A DNA stretch of 64,000 bases from JBEBVQ01 sp964527735 (GTDB taxonomy: Bacteria > Bacteroidota > Bacteroidia > Chitinophagales > Chitinophagaceae). Position numbers and translations under genes: made by a program. The stretch lies in contig CAZGPG010000013.1 of assembly GCA_964527735.1 (NCBI GenBank), forward strand, positions 35,276-99,275. The letters run 5' to 3'. Positions 17,864-25,795 of this stretch are shown one piece after another; position 1 is the first letter of the stretch; each line of letters opens with the position of its first letter. The notes beneath the pieces are model-generated. The model did no database searches, had not been told where the DNA came from, and worked only from the letters and a program-made list of their open reading frames with translations.

Positions 17864-18427
17864 TTAAAAGCTGATTTGCGGCGGCTCTTCCATAGTCTGG
17901 CGTTGTTCCACGCTCAGCTCATACATCGGCTGCCGGGTAAAGCCAAAGCTTTTGGCGATAATATTTGCCGGGAAGGACTCGACACCTGTGTTCAGTTCAC
18001 GGGTAGCGCCGTTGAAATAGCGGCGAGCAGCGGCCAGCTTGTTTTCAATGTCAGAAATTTCATTTTGTAATTGCAGGAAATTCTGATTAGCCTTCAGGTC
18101 AGGGTAGGCCTCCACCTGTACACGTAACCCTTGCAGGGCGTGGGTCAGTTGTGTATCTGCCTGTATCTTATCGTTGATGGTGTTGGCGCCCATTACGGCA
18201 GCACGTGCATGCGTAATGCGTTCCAGCAGCTCTTTTTCATGCGCGGCATATCCTTTTACTGTAGATACCAGTTGGGGTATCAGATCATTCCGCTGGCGGA
18301 GCTGTACATCAATATCTGCAAAAGCATTTTCCCGGTTGTTTTTCAGTTTCACCAACCGGTTGTAGAGGCTCACCAGCCAGATTATCAATAGTAAGACAAT
18401 ACCGCCTATAACAAGTCCTGTAGTCAT
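17864..18427 (-). CDS. LemA family protein
   Basis: 187 residues. One N-terminal membrane helix (GLVIGGIVLLLIIWLVSLYNRLV) is followed by the all-helical LemA domain with VKLKNNRENAFADIDVQLRQRNDLIPQLV, DLKANQNFLQLQNEISDIENKLAAARRYFN and SFPANIIAKSFGF. The molecular role is not established. The family is commonly encoded beside membrane peptidases, as here with the HtpX-like gene. Confidence 0.92.
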   Translation of the reverse strand: MTTGLVIGGIVLLLIIWLVSLYNRLVKLKNNRENAFADIDVQLRQRNDLIPQLVSTVKGYAAHEKELLERITHARAAVMGANTINDKIQADTQLTHALQGLRVQVEAYPDLKANQNFLQLQNEISDIENKLAAARRYFNGATRELNTGVESFPANIIAKSFGFTRQPMYELSVEQRQTMEEPPQISF

Positions 18428-18512
18428 CCTGAAGATTATTTTGAGTGAAATTGTTGTCGCGAAGATAGGAAACCACAGTGGTATTTACCGTTACAGATTT
18501 GTAAAATTACTG

Positions 18513-19076
18513 TTACTCAGCCTTCATCCTTCGGCTTGCTTCCAGGTACCAGCTAAATTCATTCAGAAATATCTGTGCATGGTGATGGGTTGTTACTGCA
18601 TCAACAGGGGTGCCGTCTTCATGATATGCTTTTTGTACTGCCGCTACACGGAATGCGGCCGGCACTACCGTGGCGCCGATCTTTAAAAATATAAAAGGCA
18701 ATGACGATCCTGCCTGTGTACCGGCAAACGCTCCTCCGGATACTGTAGCCAGCGCTACAGTCTTACGCTTCCATTCCTCGACCAAAAGGTCTATCACATT
18801 CTTTATACTGGCGGGATATCCCCCGTTGTATTCAGGTGTTACTACAATGACGCCATCTGCAGCTTTGATCTTTTCTGCAAAGTCCAGCACATCGGCAGCG
18901 GGATCTTTCATGTATCTTAACCGCTCATCGAAGAGAGGGAACTGACAGGCATTCAGGTCGATTATTTCTGCGTTGCCGATCTTGTTTTCGGAAATATAAT
19001 TTTTGAGAAAGAGCGCTACGCGGTGGCTTTTCCTGCCGGTTCTTACACTGGATGAGATGATGACGATATTGTGCAT
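18513..19076 (-). CDS. NADPH-dependent FMN reductase family flavoprotein
   Basis: 187 residues from the ATG at 19076. It has the flavodoxin-like phosphate loop SSSVRTGRKSHRVA at the N-terminus and TPEYNGGYPASIKNVIDLL near residue 80, the signature of the chromate reductase / azoreductase-type FMN_red family. The frame extends to 19106, but a -7 box at 19104-19111 means that longer start precedes the transcript. The physiological electron acceptor is unknown. Confidence 0.87.
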   Translation of the reverse strand: MHNIVIISSSVRTGRKSHRVALFLKNYISENKIGNAEIIDLNACQFPLFDERLRYMKDPAADVLDFAEKIKAADGVIVVTPEYNGGYPASIKNVIDLLVEEWKRKTVALATVSGGAFAGTQAGSSLPFIFLKIGATVVPAAFRVAAVQKAYHEDGTPVDAVTTHHHAQIFLNEFSWYLEASRRMKAE

Positions 19077-19103
19077 GGTACTTTGGTTTGCAGGTGTGTC
19101 GGT

Positions 19104-19111
19104 CAAATATA
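19104..19111 (-). promoter_or_regulatory. Bacteroidetes -7 box (TATATTTG)
   Basis: TATATTTG on the minus strand, 27 bases before the reductase ATG; it decides that start. Confidence 0.5.
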
Positions 19112-19191
19112 CGCAACCTGTGCCGTAATAAAGCAGGGGTATATAACGCTCTTGTTATTACGTGTAATTCTCTATCTTGCTGTTTTATAGG

Positions 19192-19494
19192 ATGCGGCAG
19201 TACGCAAAAATATTATCGTGGATACTCCTTTGGGGCGGGGGCGTTAGCAGCATAAAGCAGATCCGGTTGCTTTGTGGTATTGGCCTGCTTTGCCTGTTCC
19301 TGTACCCTGCTGCCATCTACGGGGAGCCGGTGGTGTACCGGTTAGGTATCAATGAGGAGATGCCGTCCAGCCATGTGTATCATATGCTGGTGGATCGGCA
19401 CGGGTATCTGTGGGTGGCCACTTCACACAGTGTGATTCGCTATAACGTACTTATTTCTGGCATCAGCAGCCGGATCATTCTTTTCTGGAGGTGA
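19192..19494 (+). pseudogene. 5' remnant of a two-component regulator propeller protein
   Basis: The N-terminus has a hydrophobic signal region and then VVYRLGINEEMPSSHVYHMLVDRHGYLWVATSHSVIRYN. This is the first blade of the propeller found in hybrid two-component sensors. Family resemblance stops at about 19446, just where NGY should follow, and the frame then runs 16 codons through foreign sequence to a stop. The rest of the sensor, normally over 700 residues, is missing. It appears to be the left side of a deletion fusion. Confidence 0.7.
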
Positions 19495-20201
19495 CGGCGG
19501 CAATAGAGCTGCTGCTGCCGGATCTGAAAAGCACCAGCTTTGCCGAGGCGATTGACTATGATATGGACGGTGATGATGATCTGCTCACCACAAACCCCAA
19601 CAGCACGGATGTGTCGTTATGGCAAAATACAATAGGGCAGGATAAGAATTACGTGGCTGTGAAGTTGCTTCCATTGATGCCCGGCATTAACAAGAGCGCG
19701 ATCGGCGCCCGTATCTATGTGTATTATTCGGGTAAGATGCAGATGCGTGAGGTGATGGCAGGCCGTGGTATGCACACCGGTCAGCAGCCGTTTATCCTGA
19801 ACTTCGGTCTGGGCGATGCTGCGGCTATAGATTCGATCGTCGTGAGATGGCCGGATGCAAACTGTACACGTTCTACGGCGTATAACCCGCCGGTGAACCA
19901 GGTAGTGACGGTCAACAGCTTCCCGACGGGGATGGATGAGGTACAGCAGGCAGCGCCTGAAATAAAGGTATTCCCCAATCCTACGGCACGTTATGTGGTG
20001 GTGCAGGGCGCTGATCTTGAGACCCGGCTACACGAAGCGATACTGGTGGATGTGACAGGCAAGGTGATGAATGTACGGTACAATACAAGCGACGGCGACA
20101 AGCTGATCTTCGATCTGGGCAGCCTGCCCGAAGGGATATATTTCGTGCACCTGGAACTGGCAGATGGCGGAGCGGAAACATATAGAGTCATCAAAAAATA
20201 A
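19446..20201 (+). pseudogene. 3' remnant of an ASPIC/UnbV FG-GAP protein with T9SS type A domain
   Basis: In a different frame from the fragment before it, the sequence reads HQQPDHSFLEVTAAIEL, then AIDYDMDGDDDLL (FG-GAP calcium loop), then GARIYVYYSGKMQMREVMAGRGMHTGQQP and FNFGLGDAAAIDSIVVRWPD-type ASPIC/UnbV sequence. It ends in a T9SS type A sorting domain (IKVFPNPTARYVVV, GIYFVHLEL, RVIKK at the terminus). The large N-terminal part is gone and no start or signal peptide exists; the GTG at 19491 is the first possible start. It is the right side of the same fusion. Confidence 0.75.
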
Positions 20202-20255
20202 GACGGGTCGTTCCTGAATGGATAGCCGGTGCAAATTCCACCAGGAAGATGCAAA

Positions 20256-20289
20256 ATAAACCCTCAGTTCCCGGAAATTGGGGGTTTAT
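20256..20289. terminator. Bidirectional hairpin terminator
   Basis: Arms ATAAACCC (20256-20263) and GGGTTTAT (20282-20289) lie between the pseudogene and the convergent lpxD. Confidence 0.6.
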
Positions 20290-20302
20290 CGTATGAGACG
20301 GA

Positions 20303-21244
20303 TTATTTCCGCATTTTCTCCCACAGCTCCGGGATACGCTTGATCCAGTTCAGCTCTTTCATCTTTTCCCGTGCCTCCGCTACCGGGCTGCCGAAATAAA
20401 CCTTGTCTCCTTCGATGCTGGCGGGAACGCCGCTCTGGGCATATACAACAGCATTCTTGCCGATAGTCAGGTCTTTGCTCACGCCTACCTGTCCCCAGAG
20501 TATGACGTTGTCTTCAATGATCGCCTTGCCGCCGATCCCCACCTGTGCGGCAAACAGGCAGTTTTCTCCGATCACTGCACCATGGCCGATATGTACGTGA
20601 TTGTCGAGTTTCGTTCCGCGGCCAATGATCGTATCGCCGCTGACGCCTTTATCGATCGTGCAGCAGGCCCCGATCTCTGCATCGTCCTCTATCAGTACGC
20701 GGCCGCAGCTTTCCAGCTTGTCGTACTGTACTGCCTGCTCTTTGCGGCGTTTGAAGTAAAAGGCGTCGGCGCCGATGACCGTGCCGGCATGGATGATCAC
20801 GTTGTCGCCGATCACGCAATGGTCGTAGATGGTTACGTTGGGATGGATCAGACAATCCTTCCCGATCCGGACATGGTTGCCGATAAAGACGTTCGGTTGT
20901 ATATGCGTACCTGCTCCAATAACGGAAGTGTCACTGATCGCCCTGTATGCCGGTTCAAACGGGTGAAAATGCTTCACCAGCTTTACATATGCACTGAAAG
21001 GATCGGGATGCACCAACAATGTTTTGCCTTCCGGGAAGGTCACTTCTTTGTTGATGATGATAATGGAAGCGGCGGAATGCAGGCATTTATCGTAGTATTT
21101 TTCAAAATCCACGAAAGATACATCCCCCGGGGTCACCTTGTGTATCTCGTTCAGACCGGTAGCGGACTGTGTGGTATTGCCTATGAGCTGCGCGCCGGTA
21201 AAGCCGGCGATCCAGGTCACGGGAACCGGCTGGGTCAATTGCAT
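20303..21244 (-). CDS. lpxD: UDP-3-O-acylglucosamine N-acyltransferase
   Basis: About 313 residues. An N-terminal LpxD domain with DVSFVDFEKYYDKCLHSAASIIIIN is followed by many left-handed beta-helix hexapeptides (VIGAGTHIQPNVFIGNHVRIGKD onward) and the catalytic-type histidine region HVHIGHGAVIGENC. It adds a 3-hydroxyacyl chain to the glucosamine of the lipid A precursor. It stands alone, apart from other lipid A genes, and Bacteroidota often carry more than one LpxD-like gene. The start at 21244 is preferred over 21265 because the -7 box is at 21263-21270. Confidence 0.88.
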   Translation of the reverse strand: MQLTQPVPVTWIAGFTGAQLIGNTTQSATGLNEIHKVTPGDVSFVDFEKYYDKCLHSAASIIIINKEVTFPEGKTLLVHPDPFSAYVKLVKHFHPFEPAYRAISDTSVIGAGTHIQPNVFIGNHVRIGKDCLIHPNVTIYDHCVIGDNVIIHAGTVIGADAFYFKRRKEQAVQYDKLESCGRVLIEDDAEIGACCTIDKGVSGDTIIGRGTKLDNHVHIGHGAVIGENCLFAAQVGIGGKAIIEDNVILWGQVGVSKDLTIGKNAVVYAQSGVPASIEGDKVYFGSPVAEAREKMKELNWIKRIPELWEKMRK

Positions 21245-21262
21245 ATGGATATACTTTGGGGA

Positions 21263-21270
21263 CAAAAATA
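21263..21270 (-). promoter_or_regulatory. Bacteroidetes -7 box (TATTTTTG) for lpxD
   Basis: Matches TAnnTTTG on the minus strand, 18 bases before the lpxD ATG. Confidence 0.5.
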
Positions 21271-21280
21271 CGATCTATTC

Positions 21281-21375
21281 AATTTGAAAATTTGAAAATG
21301 TGCTAATTTGAAAATGTCCATGTTATGCAAGCCGTAACGTAAGCGATACATTCATTTTCAAATGCTCAAATTAGC
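21281..21375. repeat. 36-nt AATTTGAA array with inverted partner (family A)
   Basis: The left array (21281-21316) is four 8-bp units plus AATG, the third unit reading AATGTGCT. An inverted part copy lies at 21353-21375. It directly adjoins the 303-bp element that follows. Confidence 0.85.
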
Positions 21376-21377
21376 TG

Positions 21378-21680
21378 ATCACTGTTGTCCGGGGAAGGTA
21401 TCAGGTGCCATTCCGCTCCGTAGGAGCGACCGGTTTATAGCCAACAATTACAACATACGCCGGCTCCGTAGGAGCCTCCTGTTCCGGCAGGTTATGAACA
21501 GGACACCCCTCCGGGGTGGATCTATATGATATGGTGCTCTATAAACAGAGCGCTCCGTAGGAGCGAAACTCACGGTGCTGCTCAAAAGCAAGCCCCCCCC
21601 TGTTTACATAAACTCCCCATACCTTGTACTGAGTGGGGGAGACAGATCGTTCTTCAATATTTTCCCCGGACAACAGTGAT
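21378..21680. mobile_element. 303-bp non-coding element with 19-bp perfect terminal inverted repeats
   Basis: Terminal repeats at 21378-21396 and 21662-21680 are perfectly complementary over 19 bp (starting ATCACTGTTGTCC). Inside are three copies of the small palindrome CTCCGTAGGAG (near 21415, 21464, 21551), each accompanied by further dyads, for instance GGTTTATAG and CTATAAAC. It has no ORF, so it would be a non-autonomous MITE or REP-like unit. No obvious target-site duplication is seen. Confidence 0.7.
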
Positions 21681-21691
21681 TCTCAAATTGC

Positions 21692-22081
21692 CTAATTAAA
21701 ACGGTTCCGGTCAAGCGCCAGTTGTGTTTCCAGCAGGGCAATGATCTTATCTTTATCAGAATTGGAGACTTCCAATACGATAACCTGGTTGCGGAGCATC
21801 CGGATCATCTCCTCTTTGCCGTCGGTATAACCCACCGCTCCTTCATGCACTTGCTGCCCGTTGTTCCGCACGATCATTTCGCCTTCACCGGCCACCAGCC
21901 AGGTCAGATTCAGGTCTTGGCATGCAACATGTATTTTCTCCAATATCTCCGACCCGATCCGGCCTCTTCCTTTCAGTTGCTTGCCGAGGTAGCCATTGGC
22001 AAGGCCGCATGCGCGCTCAAAGGCATATGGAGACAGATTCCGGAATTCGATGTACTGCTGTAAACGGTCTATAATTCTCAC
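21692..22081 (-). CDS. XRE-like helix-turn-helix regulator
   Basis: 129 residues with a GTG start. The N-terminal half (RLQQYIEFRNLSPYAFERACGLANGYLGKQLKGRGRIGSEILEKI) is a phage-repressor-like HTH, followed by LNLTWLVAGEGEMI, a common ending of such domains in Bacteroidota. The C-terminal 45 residues look like a short coiled coil (MIRMLRNQVIVLEVSNSDKDKIIALLETQ). It is divergent from the HEPN operon. A 15-bp palindrome just before its start could be its own operator. Confidence 0.8.
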   Translation of the reverse strand: MRIIDRLQQYIEFRNLSPYAFERACGLANGYLGKQLKGRGRIGSEILEKIHVACQDLNLTWLVAGEGEMIVRNNGQQVHEGAVGYTDGKEEMIRMLRNQVIVLEVSNSDKDKIIALLETQLALDRNRFN

Positions 22082-22083
22082 GA

Positions 22084-22098
22084 TCTAAAATTTTTAGA
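22084..22098. promoter_or_regulatory. Candidate operator palindrome upstream of the HTH gene
   Basis: TCTAAAATTTTTAGA is a perfect 15-bp dyad centred at 22091, two bases from the GTG. The position suits autorepression. Confidence 0.4.
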
Positions 22099-22402
22099 AA
22101 AAAGTCATCAAAAAATTTGTTTGTTCTTCGAAGTCTGCGTAACATTGTATTCAGTATATAAACAGTCTCTTACGAAGTAAAGAAATAATAATGAAAGTAG
22201 CAATACTTTCAGGGAAATTTGCCTTTTTATTATAGCGGACACACGTTTCTCTCGTTGGGCAAATTAACACACGTACACCAGTAGTCGTAAGATCGTCCGC
22301 ATACACACCATGTTTTAATGGTACTATAAACCTATGTGCCGGTTCCTTCGGGGATCGGGGTAAAACCCTGCGTGTATTATTATTTCGTCACAATAAAAAC
22401 CA
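22099..22402. other. Divergent intergenic region with a UUCG hairpin
   Basis: 304 bases between the HTH gene and the HEPN operon. It holds no convincing gene; a 14-codon ORF at 22191 (MKVAILSGKFAFLL) is too short to judge. A hairpin with an 8-bp stem and TTCG loop sits at 22339-22358, in what would be the operon leader. No exact TAnnTTTG box was found. Confidence 0.5.
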
Positions 22403-23062
22403 ATGATCATGCCTTTTGGAGAACACAATACCTGGGATTTTTTCCCCCACAAACTGTACCGGGAAGAGATAAATGACCCGTACAAAGCCGTTAATGATTT
22501 TTTTCAGCGGATGAAGCTGACAAAATACCTGGCAGACCTCGATGACTGGTTTGCCGCATCCTGTACATCCGATTTCAGCCTGAAGCAACGATTTCCCGAC
22601 CTCGTCTGCCTTATCGAAGACATAGAAAGGATGCTCGAAGCTGCCTGGCTGATCAGCCAGGTACATCCCGCCGGTGAACGGAAGGTCGTCGCTACGCCCC
22701 CATCCCGGCAGGATATTGAAGACCGGCTTAAGATGATCGAAGCCTGGTACGTCGGCCGCTTTAAGAGTGTTGGTATATGGGATTGTTTCCCACGTTACCT
22801 CAGTGCAGACGAAGTGCTTGACCCCTACCGGGTTTTTCATACGTTCTTCCGGCTCAACAGCCTGCCGGCATGGAAAGATGAGCTGAAAATGCTTTTTGAA
22901 GCAGCTATCAGCAATTACAGCATATATGAATCGCTCGGCAGCTCAAATTTTTATATGATCTGCACCTACCTGTATAAAATGGTGGAAGCCGCCTTTATCA
23001 TTAATCTTATAGCTTATGAAACAACAGAACAACCTGCCTGCGGAGCAGATGCTGTCGCCTGA
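22403..23062 (+). CDS. Duplicated-domain protein of unknown function, partner of HEPN gene
   Basis: 219 residues, no signal peptide. Two tandem copies of an approximately 85-residue helical unit are plain. Copy one has DFFPHKLYREEINDPYKAVNDFF and IERMLEAAWLI; copy two has DCFPRYLSADEVLDPYRVFHTFF and LYKMVEAAFII. Shared features are the FP pair, DPY, the FF pair and the EAA[WF]xI end. I do not recognise the family. It overlaps the next gene by 47 bases in another frame, which points to translational coupling and a joint role. Confidence 0.7.
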   Translation: MIMPFGEHNTWDFFPHKLYREEINDPYKAVNDFFQRMKLTKYLADLDDWFAASCTSDFSLKQRFPDLVCLIEDIERMLEAAWLISQVHPAGERKVVATPPSRQDIEDRLKMIEAWYVGRFKSVGIWDCFPRYLSADEVLDPYRVFHTFFRLNSLPAWKDELKMLFEAAISNYSIYESLGSSNFYMICTYLYKMVEAAFIINLIAYETTEQPACGADAVA

Positions 23063-23906
23063 ACTACCGCCGCAGGATACGAAACAACCGGAGGAAGTGA
23101 GGCGCTACCGGCTTCCTTCGGGTGTAAGGCACGAAAAATTGGAGCAGATCATAGCCCGACTGATTGAGATTGTCAGGCCCGAAAAGATCTTCCTGGCCGA
23201 TAAATATTTCAGGCAAACACCGGATAATCCCGATCTGCTGATCGTCCTTCCGGACGATGCCGAAATGTCGTTTGATGAATGTCATATGATCATTGCCATG
23301 CAGTCGGAATGCCTGCCACCGTTCACATACACGCTCCATATGTCGTATGATATATACAGACGCACGAACGAGGGGCATATATTTTACTCCGTAGCTTGTG
23401 TCAGGGAAAACCTGCTCTATGACGCCGGGAAGCGTACGTTACCGCTTTCGCTCCGGGAGCGTGCGCAGGCGATCCGTGAAAAGGCACACCAGGATTTTTA
23501 CAGCGGATTTACCCGCGGGGTGTCTTTTCTCGAAAGCGCCTGGTACGCATATGGAAAAGGAGAGATTGAGCTGACGGCATTTATGCTGCAGCAGGCTGCC
23601 GAACTACCGCTAAGATCTATATTGCTTGCGCTCACCGGTGAGGATCTGCATACGCATTCCATCAGCAAGCTATGCGGTTGCTGCCGGCGTTGCGCACCGC
23701 AGCTGAGCGAGCTCTTCCCTGCGGATACGGCGACGGGCAGACGGCTGCTTACTTTGCTCGACAGCGCTTACATCCATGCCCGCTACCGGGATTTGGTGAT
23801 CCCTGAAAAAACAGATATCATCCTGCTGTTCGAAAAGATAAAAGCGATGCACCTCGCTGCCCGGCAACTGTTTGAAGAAAAGCTGGCCGCGTTTGAATGC
23901 AGGTGA
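23016..23906 (+). CDS. NTase-like plus HEPN domain protein
   Basis: 296 residues. Residues about 35-115 look like a degenerate nucleotidyltransferase (IIARLIEIVRPEKIFLADKYFR, then DLLIVLP), but the GSxxR loop is replaced. Residues about 145-290 have the HEPN helical pattern: FLESAWYAYGKGEIELTAFMLQQAAELPLRSILLALTG, LHTHSISKLC, and YIHARYRD. The RNase-type Rx4-6H motif is not apparent. HEPN proteins take part in toxin-antitoxin, defence and nucleotide-signalling systems. Two cysteine pairs (CGCC and RRC, near 213-220) are unusual. Confidence 0.75.
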   Translation: MKQQNNLPAEQMLSPELPPQDTKQPEEVRRYRLPSGVRHEKLEQIIARLIEIVRPEKIFLADKYFRQTPDNPDLLIVLPDDAEMSFDECHMIIAMQSECLPPFTYTLHMSYDIYRRTNEGHIFYSVACVRENLLYDAGKRTLPLSLRERAQAIREKAHQDFYSGFTRGVSFLESAWYAYGKGEIELTAFMLQQAAELPLRSILLALTGEDLHTHSISKLCGCCRRCAPQLSELFPADTATGRRLLTLLDSAYIHARYRDLVIPEKTDIILLFEKIKAMHLAARQLFEEKLAAFECR

Positions 23907-23929
23907 CCGGTATTACCGGCGCTGCTCTG

Positions 23930-25045
23930 TCAGCAGCGCCGGTAATATTTTCCAGGCAGCGGTTTCAGTATGCCCTGCATTTCAAGGCTGAGCAATGTGG
24001 CTGCGAGCATGCTGCTGTTCATTGCTGTTTGCTGCAGTAGTTCATCAGTATGCAGTGTTTCCTTATTGCGAAAGTTATCCATGACCGTTTGCTGTTCCGG
24101 GGTCAATATGGGCAGCAATTCCGGTTGTATGGCCCGGGGCTGCGTCTGTGCCTGCCAGCCCATCAGGTCTGCCAGATCATCCGCGCTGGTGATCATGGCG
24201 GCTATGTTTTTCCGGATGAGCATATGGCATCCTCTGGAGCGGGGATCATGCACACGTCCGGGAAATGCAGCCACTTCGCGGTTGTAGCCTGCTGCAAGGT
24301 AAGCGGTAATGACCGCGCCTCCCTTCAGATCACTTTCCACGACCACGACCACATCACTTATCCCCGCTACAATGCGGTTGCGTACCGGGAAGTTGGGCTT
24401 ATCCGGGTTGGTGCCGGAAGGGAACTCCGTCAGCAGACCGCCACAGGCGCACATCTCGTCTGCCAGCGGCTTGTGCGCATATGGGTATATTCTGTCCAGC
24501 CCGTGCGCCAGCACGCCTGTTGTTGGTACGCCTTCTTTGACGCATTTTTTATGCGCCGCCGCATCAATGCCATACGCCATACCACTGACGACCAGCAAGT
24601 CGCGATATGCCTTCAGCCCGTCAATCAGCATTTCGCATAGTTCCTGCCCGTATGCAGTATTTTTTCTCGTGCCGATGACTGCTACCGTCCTGGCAGCGTT
24701 GAGATTGGCGTTTCCTTTGCTGAAAAGCAATACCGGCGCATCGTTGCAATGCTTTAGCCGGTATGGATAGTCCGGATCATCAATAAACAGGCAGTGGATC
24801 CCTTCCCGGCTTATAAACTCCATTTCCGCAGATGCCTGGCGCAGGATGGAAGGATCTTTCATCATCGCAGCTCTGCCTGCTCCAATTCCTTCCACACGTC
24901 TGGTCAATTGCGGAGCAGCCCTGAATACTTCTTCCGCCGTGCCAAAATGCTGCAGCAGGGCAGCAGCGGTTTTGGGCCCTACACCGGGAATCAGTGTCAG
25001 CGCTATCTGGTATAGCAGATCGTTATCTCGTTTTTCTGGCAGCAT
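23930..25045 (-). CDS. dprA: DNA-processing protein DprA
   Basis: About 371 residues. An N-terminal helix-hairpin-helix/SAM-like region (LTLIPGVGPKTAAALLQHFG) precedes the Rossmann DprA core with VAVIGTRKNTAYG, VSGMAYGIDAAAHK, LAHGLDRIYPYAH, LLTEFPSGTNPDKPNFPVRNRIVAG and the GAVITA-type end. A C-terminal winged-helix-like segment (ELLQQTAMNSSMLAATLLSLEMQGIL) closes it. DprA loads RecA on incoming single-stranded DNA during transformation. The ATG at 25045 is preferred to 25066. Confidence 0.93.
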   Translation of the reverse strand: MLPEKRDNDLLYQIALTLIPGVGPKTAAALLQHFGTAEEVFRAAPQLTRRVEGIGAGRAAMMKDPSILRQASAEMEFISREGIHCLFIDDPDYPYRLKHCNDAPVLLFSKGNANLNAARTVAVIGTRKNTAYGQELCEMLIDGLKAYRDLLVVSGMAYGIDAAAHKKCVKEGVPTTGVLAHGLDRIYPYAHKPLADEMCACGGLLTEFPSGTNPDKPNFPVRNRIVAGISDVVVVVESDLKGGAVITAYLAAGYNREVAAFPGRVHDPRSRGCHMLIRKNIAAMITSADDLADLMGWQAQTQPRAIQPELLPILTPEQQTVMDNFRNKETLHTDELLQQTAMNSSMLAATLLSLEMQGILKPLPGKYYRRC

Positions 25046-25083
25046 ATTTGTGCATTTATTACCCAATCATCCCATCCGGGTGT

Positions 25084-25091
25084 TATATTTG
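25084..25091 (+). promoter_or_regulatory. Bacteroidetes -7 box (TATATTTG)
   Basis: Exact TAnnTTTG. The ATG at 25094 is only two bases downstream, so the ATG at 25112, which begins the signal peptide, is the likely start. Confidence 0.6.
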
Positions 25092-25111
25092 CAATGGAAA
25101 ATACTAAAATT

Positions 25112-25627
25112 ATGAAAAACAACCTGTTAAGTTTGCTGGTGATCATGGTAGCGGCACTTACATCTTGTGCGCAAAAGAAGATTTCAGGTACAACACAACA
25201 GGTAGTTGCATCCGAACCGGCAGCCCCTGTGATTACATATGTCCGCATGGAGCGTACTCCCTGCTTTGGTCGTTGCCCCCACTATGCTTTGGAATTGCAC
25301 GATGATGGTATGGCGCGTTATTCGGGATATCGCTTCACCGACAATCAGGGTGTTTATGAAATAGGCATTGGACCGTTGCAGGCTAAGAATCTGCTGGCTA
25401 AGCTGGCGGCTTACCGCCCGGATACATGCCAGAGCGATTACGAAGTGCTGATATCCGATATTCCCGGGGTGAACTACCGGATCGAATTCAGCAACCAGGA
25501 AGTGAAAGAGATCCGTAACGGGCATTTCGGCCCCTCCTTCCTCGTGGACTTTGCCAAATCATTGGATGATGTGCTGCAGGTAGATGATAGCTGGCGGATC
25601 ATTGCGGATTCGGCTTCGTATCGTTAA
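25112..25627 (+). CDS. DUF6438 lipoprotein
   Basis: 171 residues. The signal NLLSLLVIMVAALTSC ends in the lipobox LTSC, so the protein is probably anchored in the envelope. The mature part has the DUF6438 pattern RTPCFGRCPHYALELHDDGMARYSG with a CFGRCP cysteine pair. The function is unknown. It is divergent from dprA. Confidence 0.8.
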   Translation: MKNNLLSLLVIMVAALTSCAQKKISGTTQQVVASEPAAPVITYVRMERTPCFGRCPHYALELHDDGMARYSGYRFTDNQGVYEIGIGPLQAKNLLAKLAAYRPDTCQSDYEVLISDIPGVNYRIEFSNQEVKEIRNGHFGPSFLVDFAKSLDDVLQVDDSWRIIADSASYR

Positions 25628-25783
25628 AATTTGAAAATTTGGGAATTTGAAAATTTGAAAATGAAATATATGTCGTGAATAATGAAAGCTATATAAGAAG
25701 TGTGGACGAGTTGTGCTGTTTTATAAACTTTTTCCGTAAAATCTGTTCATTTTCAAATTCCCGAATTTTCAAATTCTCAAATT
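25628..25783. repeat. Pair of inverted 36-nt AATTTGAA arrays (family A)
   Basis: The left array 25628-25663 and right array 25748-25783 are each exactly 36 nt and inverted to each other, separated by 84 bases without a gene. Paired, they form a long hairpin between two co-directional genes. The right array ends in the first base of the next gene's -7 box. Confidence 0.85.
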
Positions 25784-25790
25784 ACATTTG
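25783..25790 (+). promoter_or_regulatory. Bacteroidetes -7 box (TACATTTG)
   Basis: Matches TAnnTTTG and ends only five bases before the ATG at 25796, leaving almost no leader. Confidence 0.5.
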
Positions 25791-25795
25791 CACCC

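Noticed and set aside
22191..22235. 14-codon ORF in the HTH/HEPN gap as a leader peptide
   Set aside because: Too short to judge, with no recognisable features; not listed as a gene.
23016..23906. HEPN protein as an active RNase toxin
   Set aside because: No clear Rx4-6H motif could be found in the HEPN region; activity is therefore not claimed.
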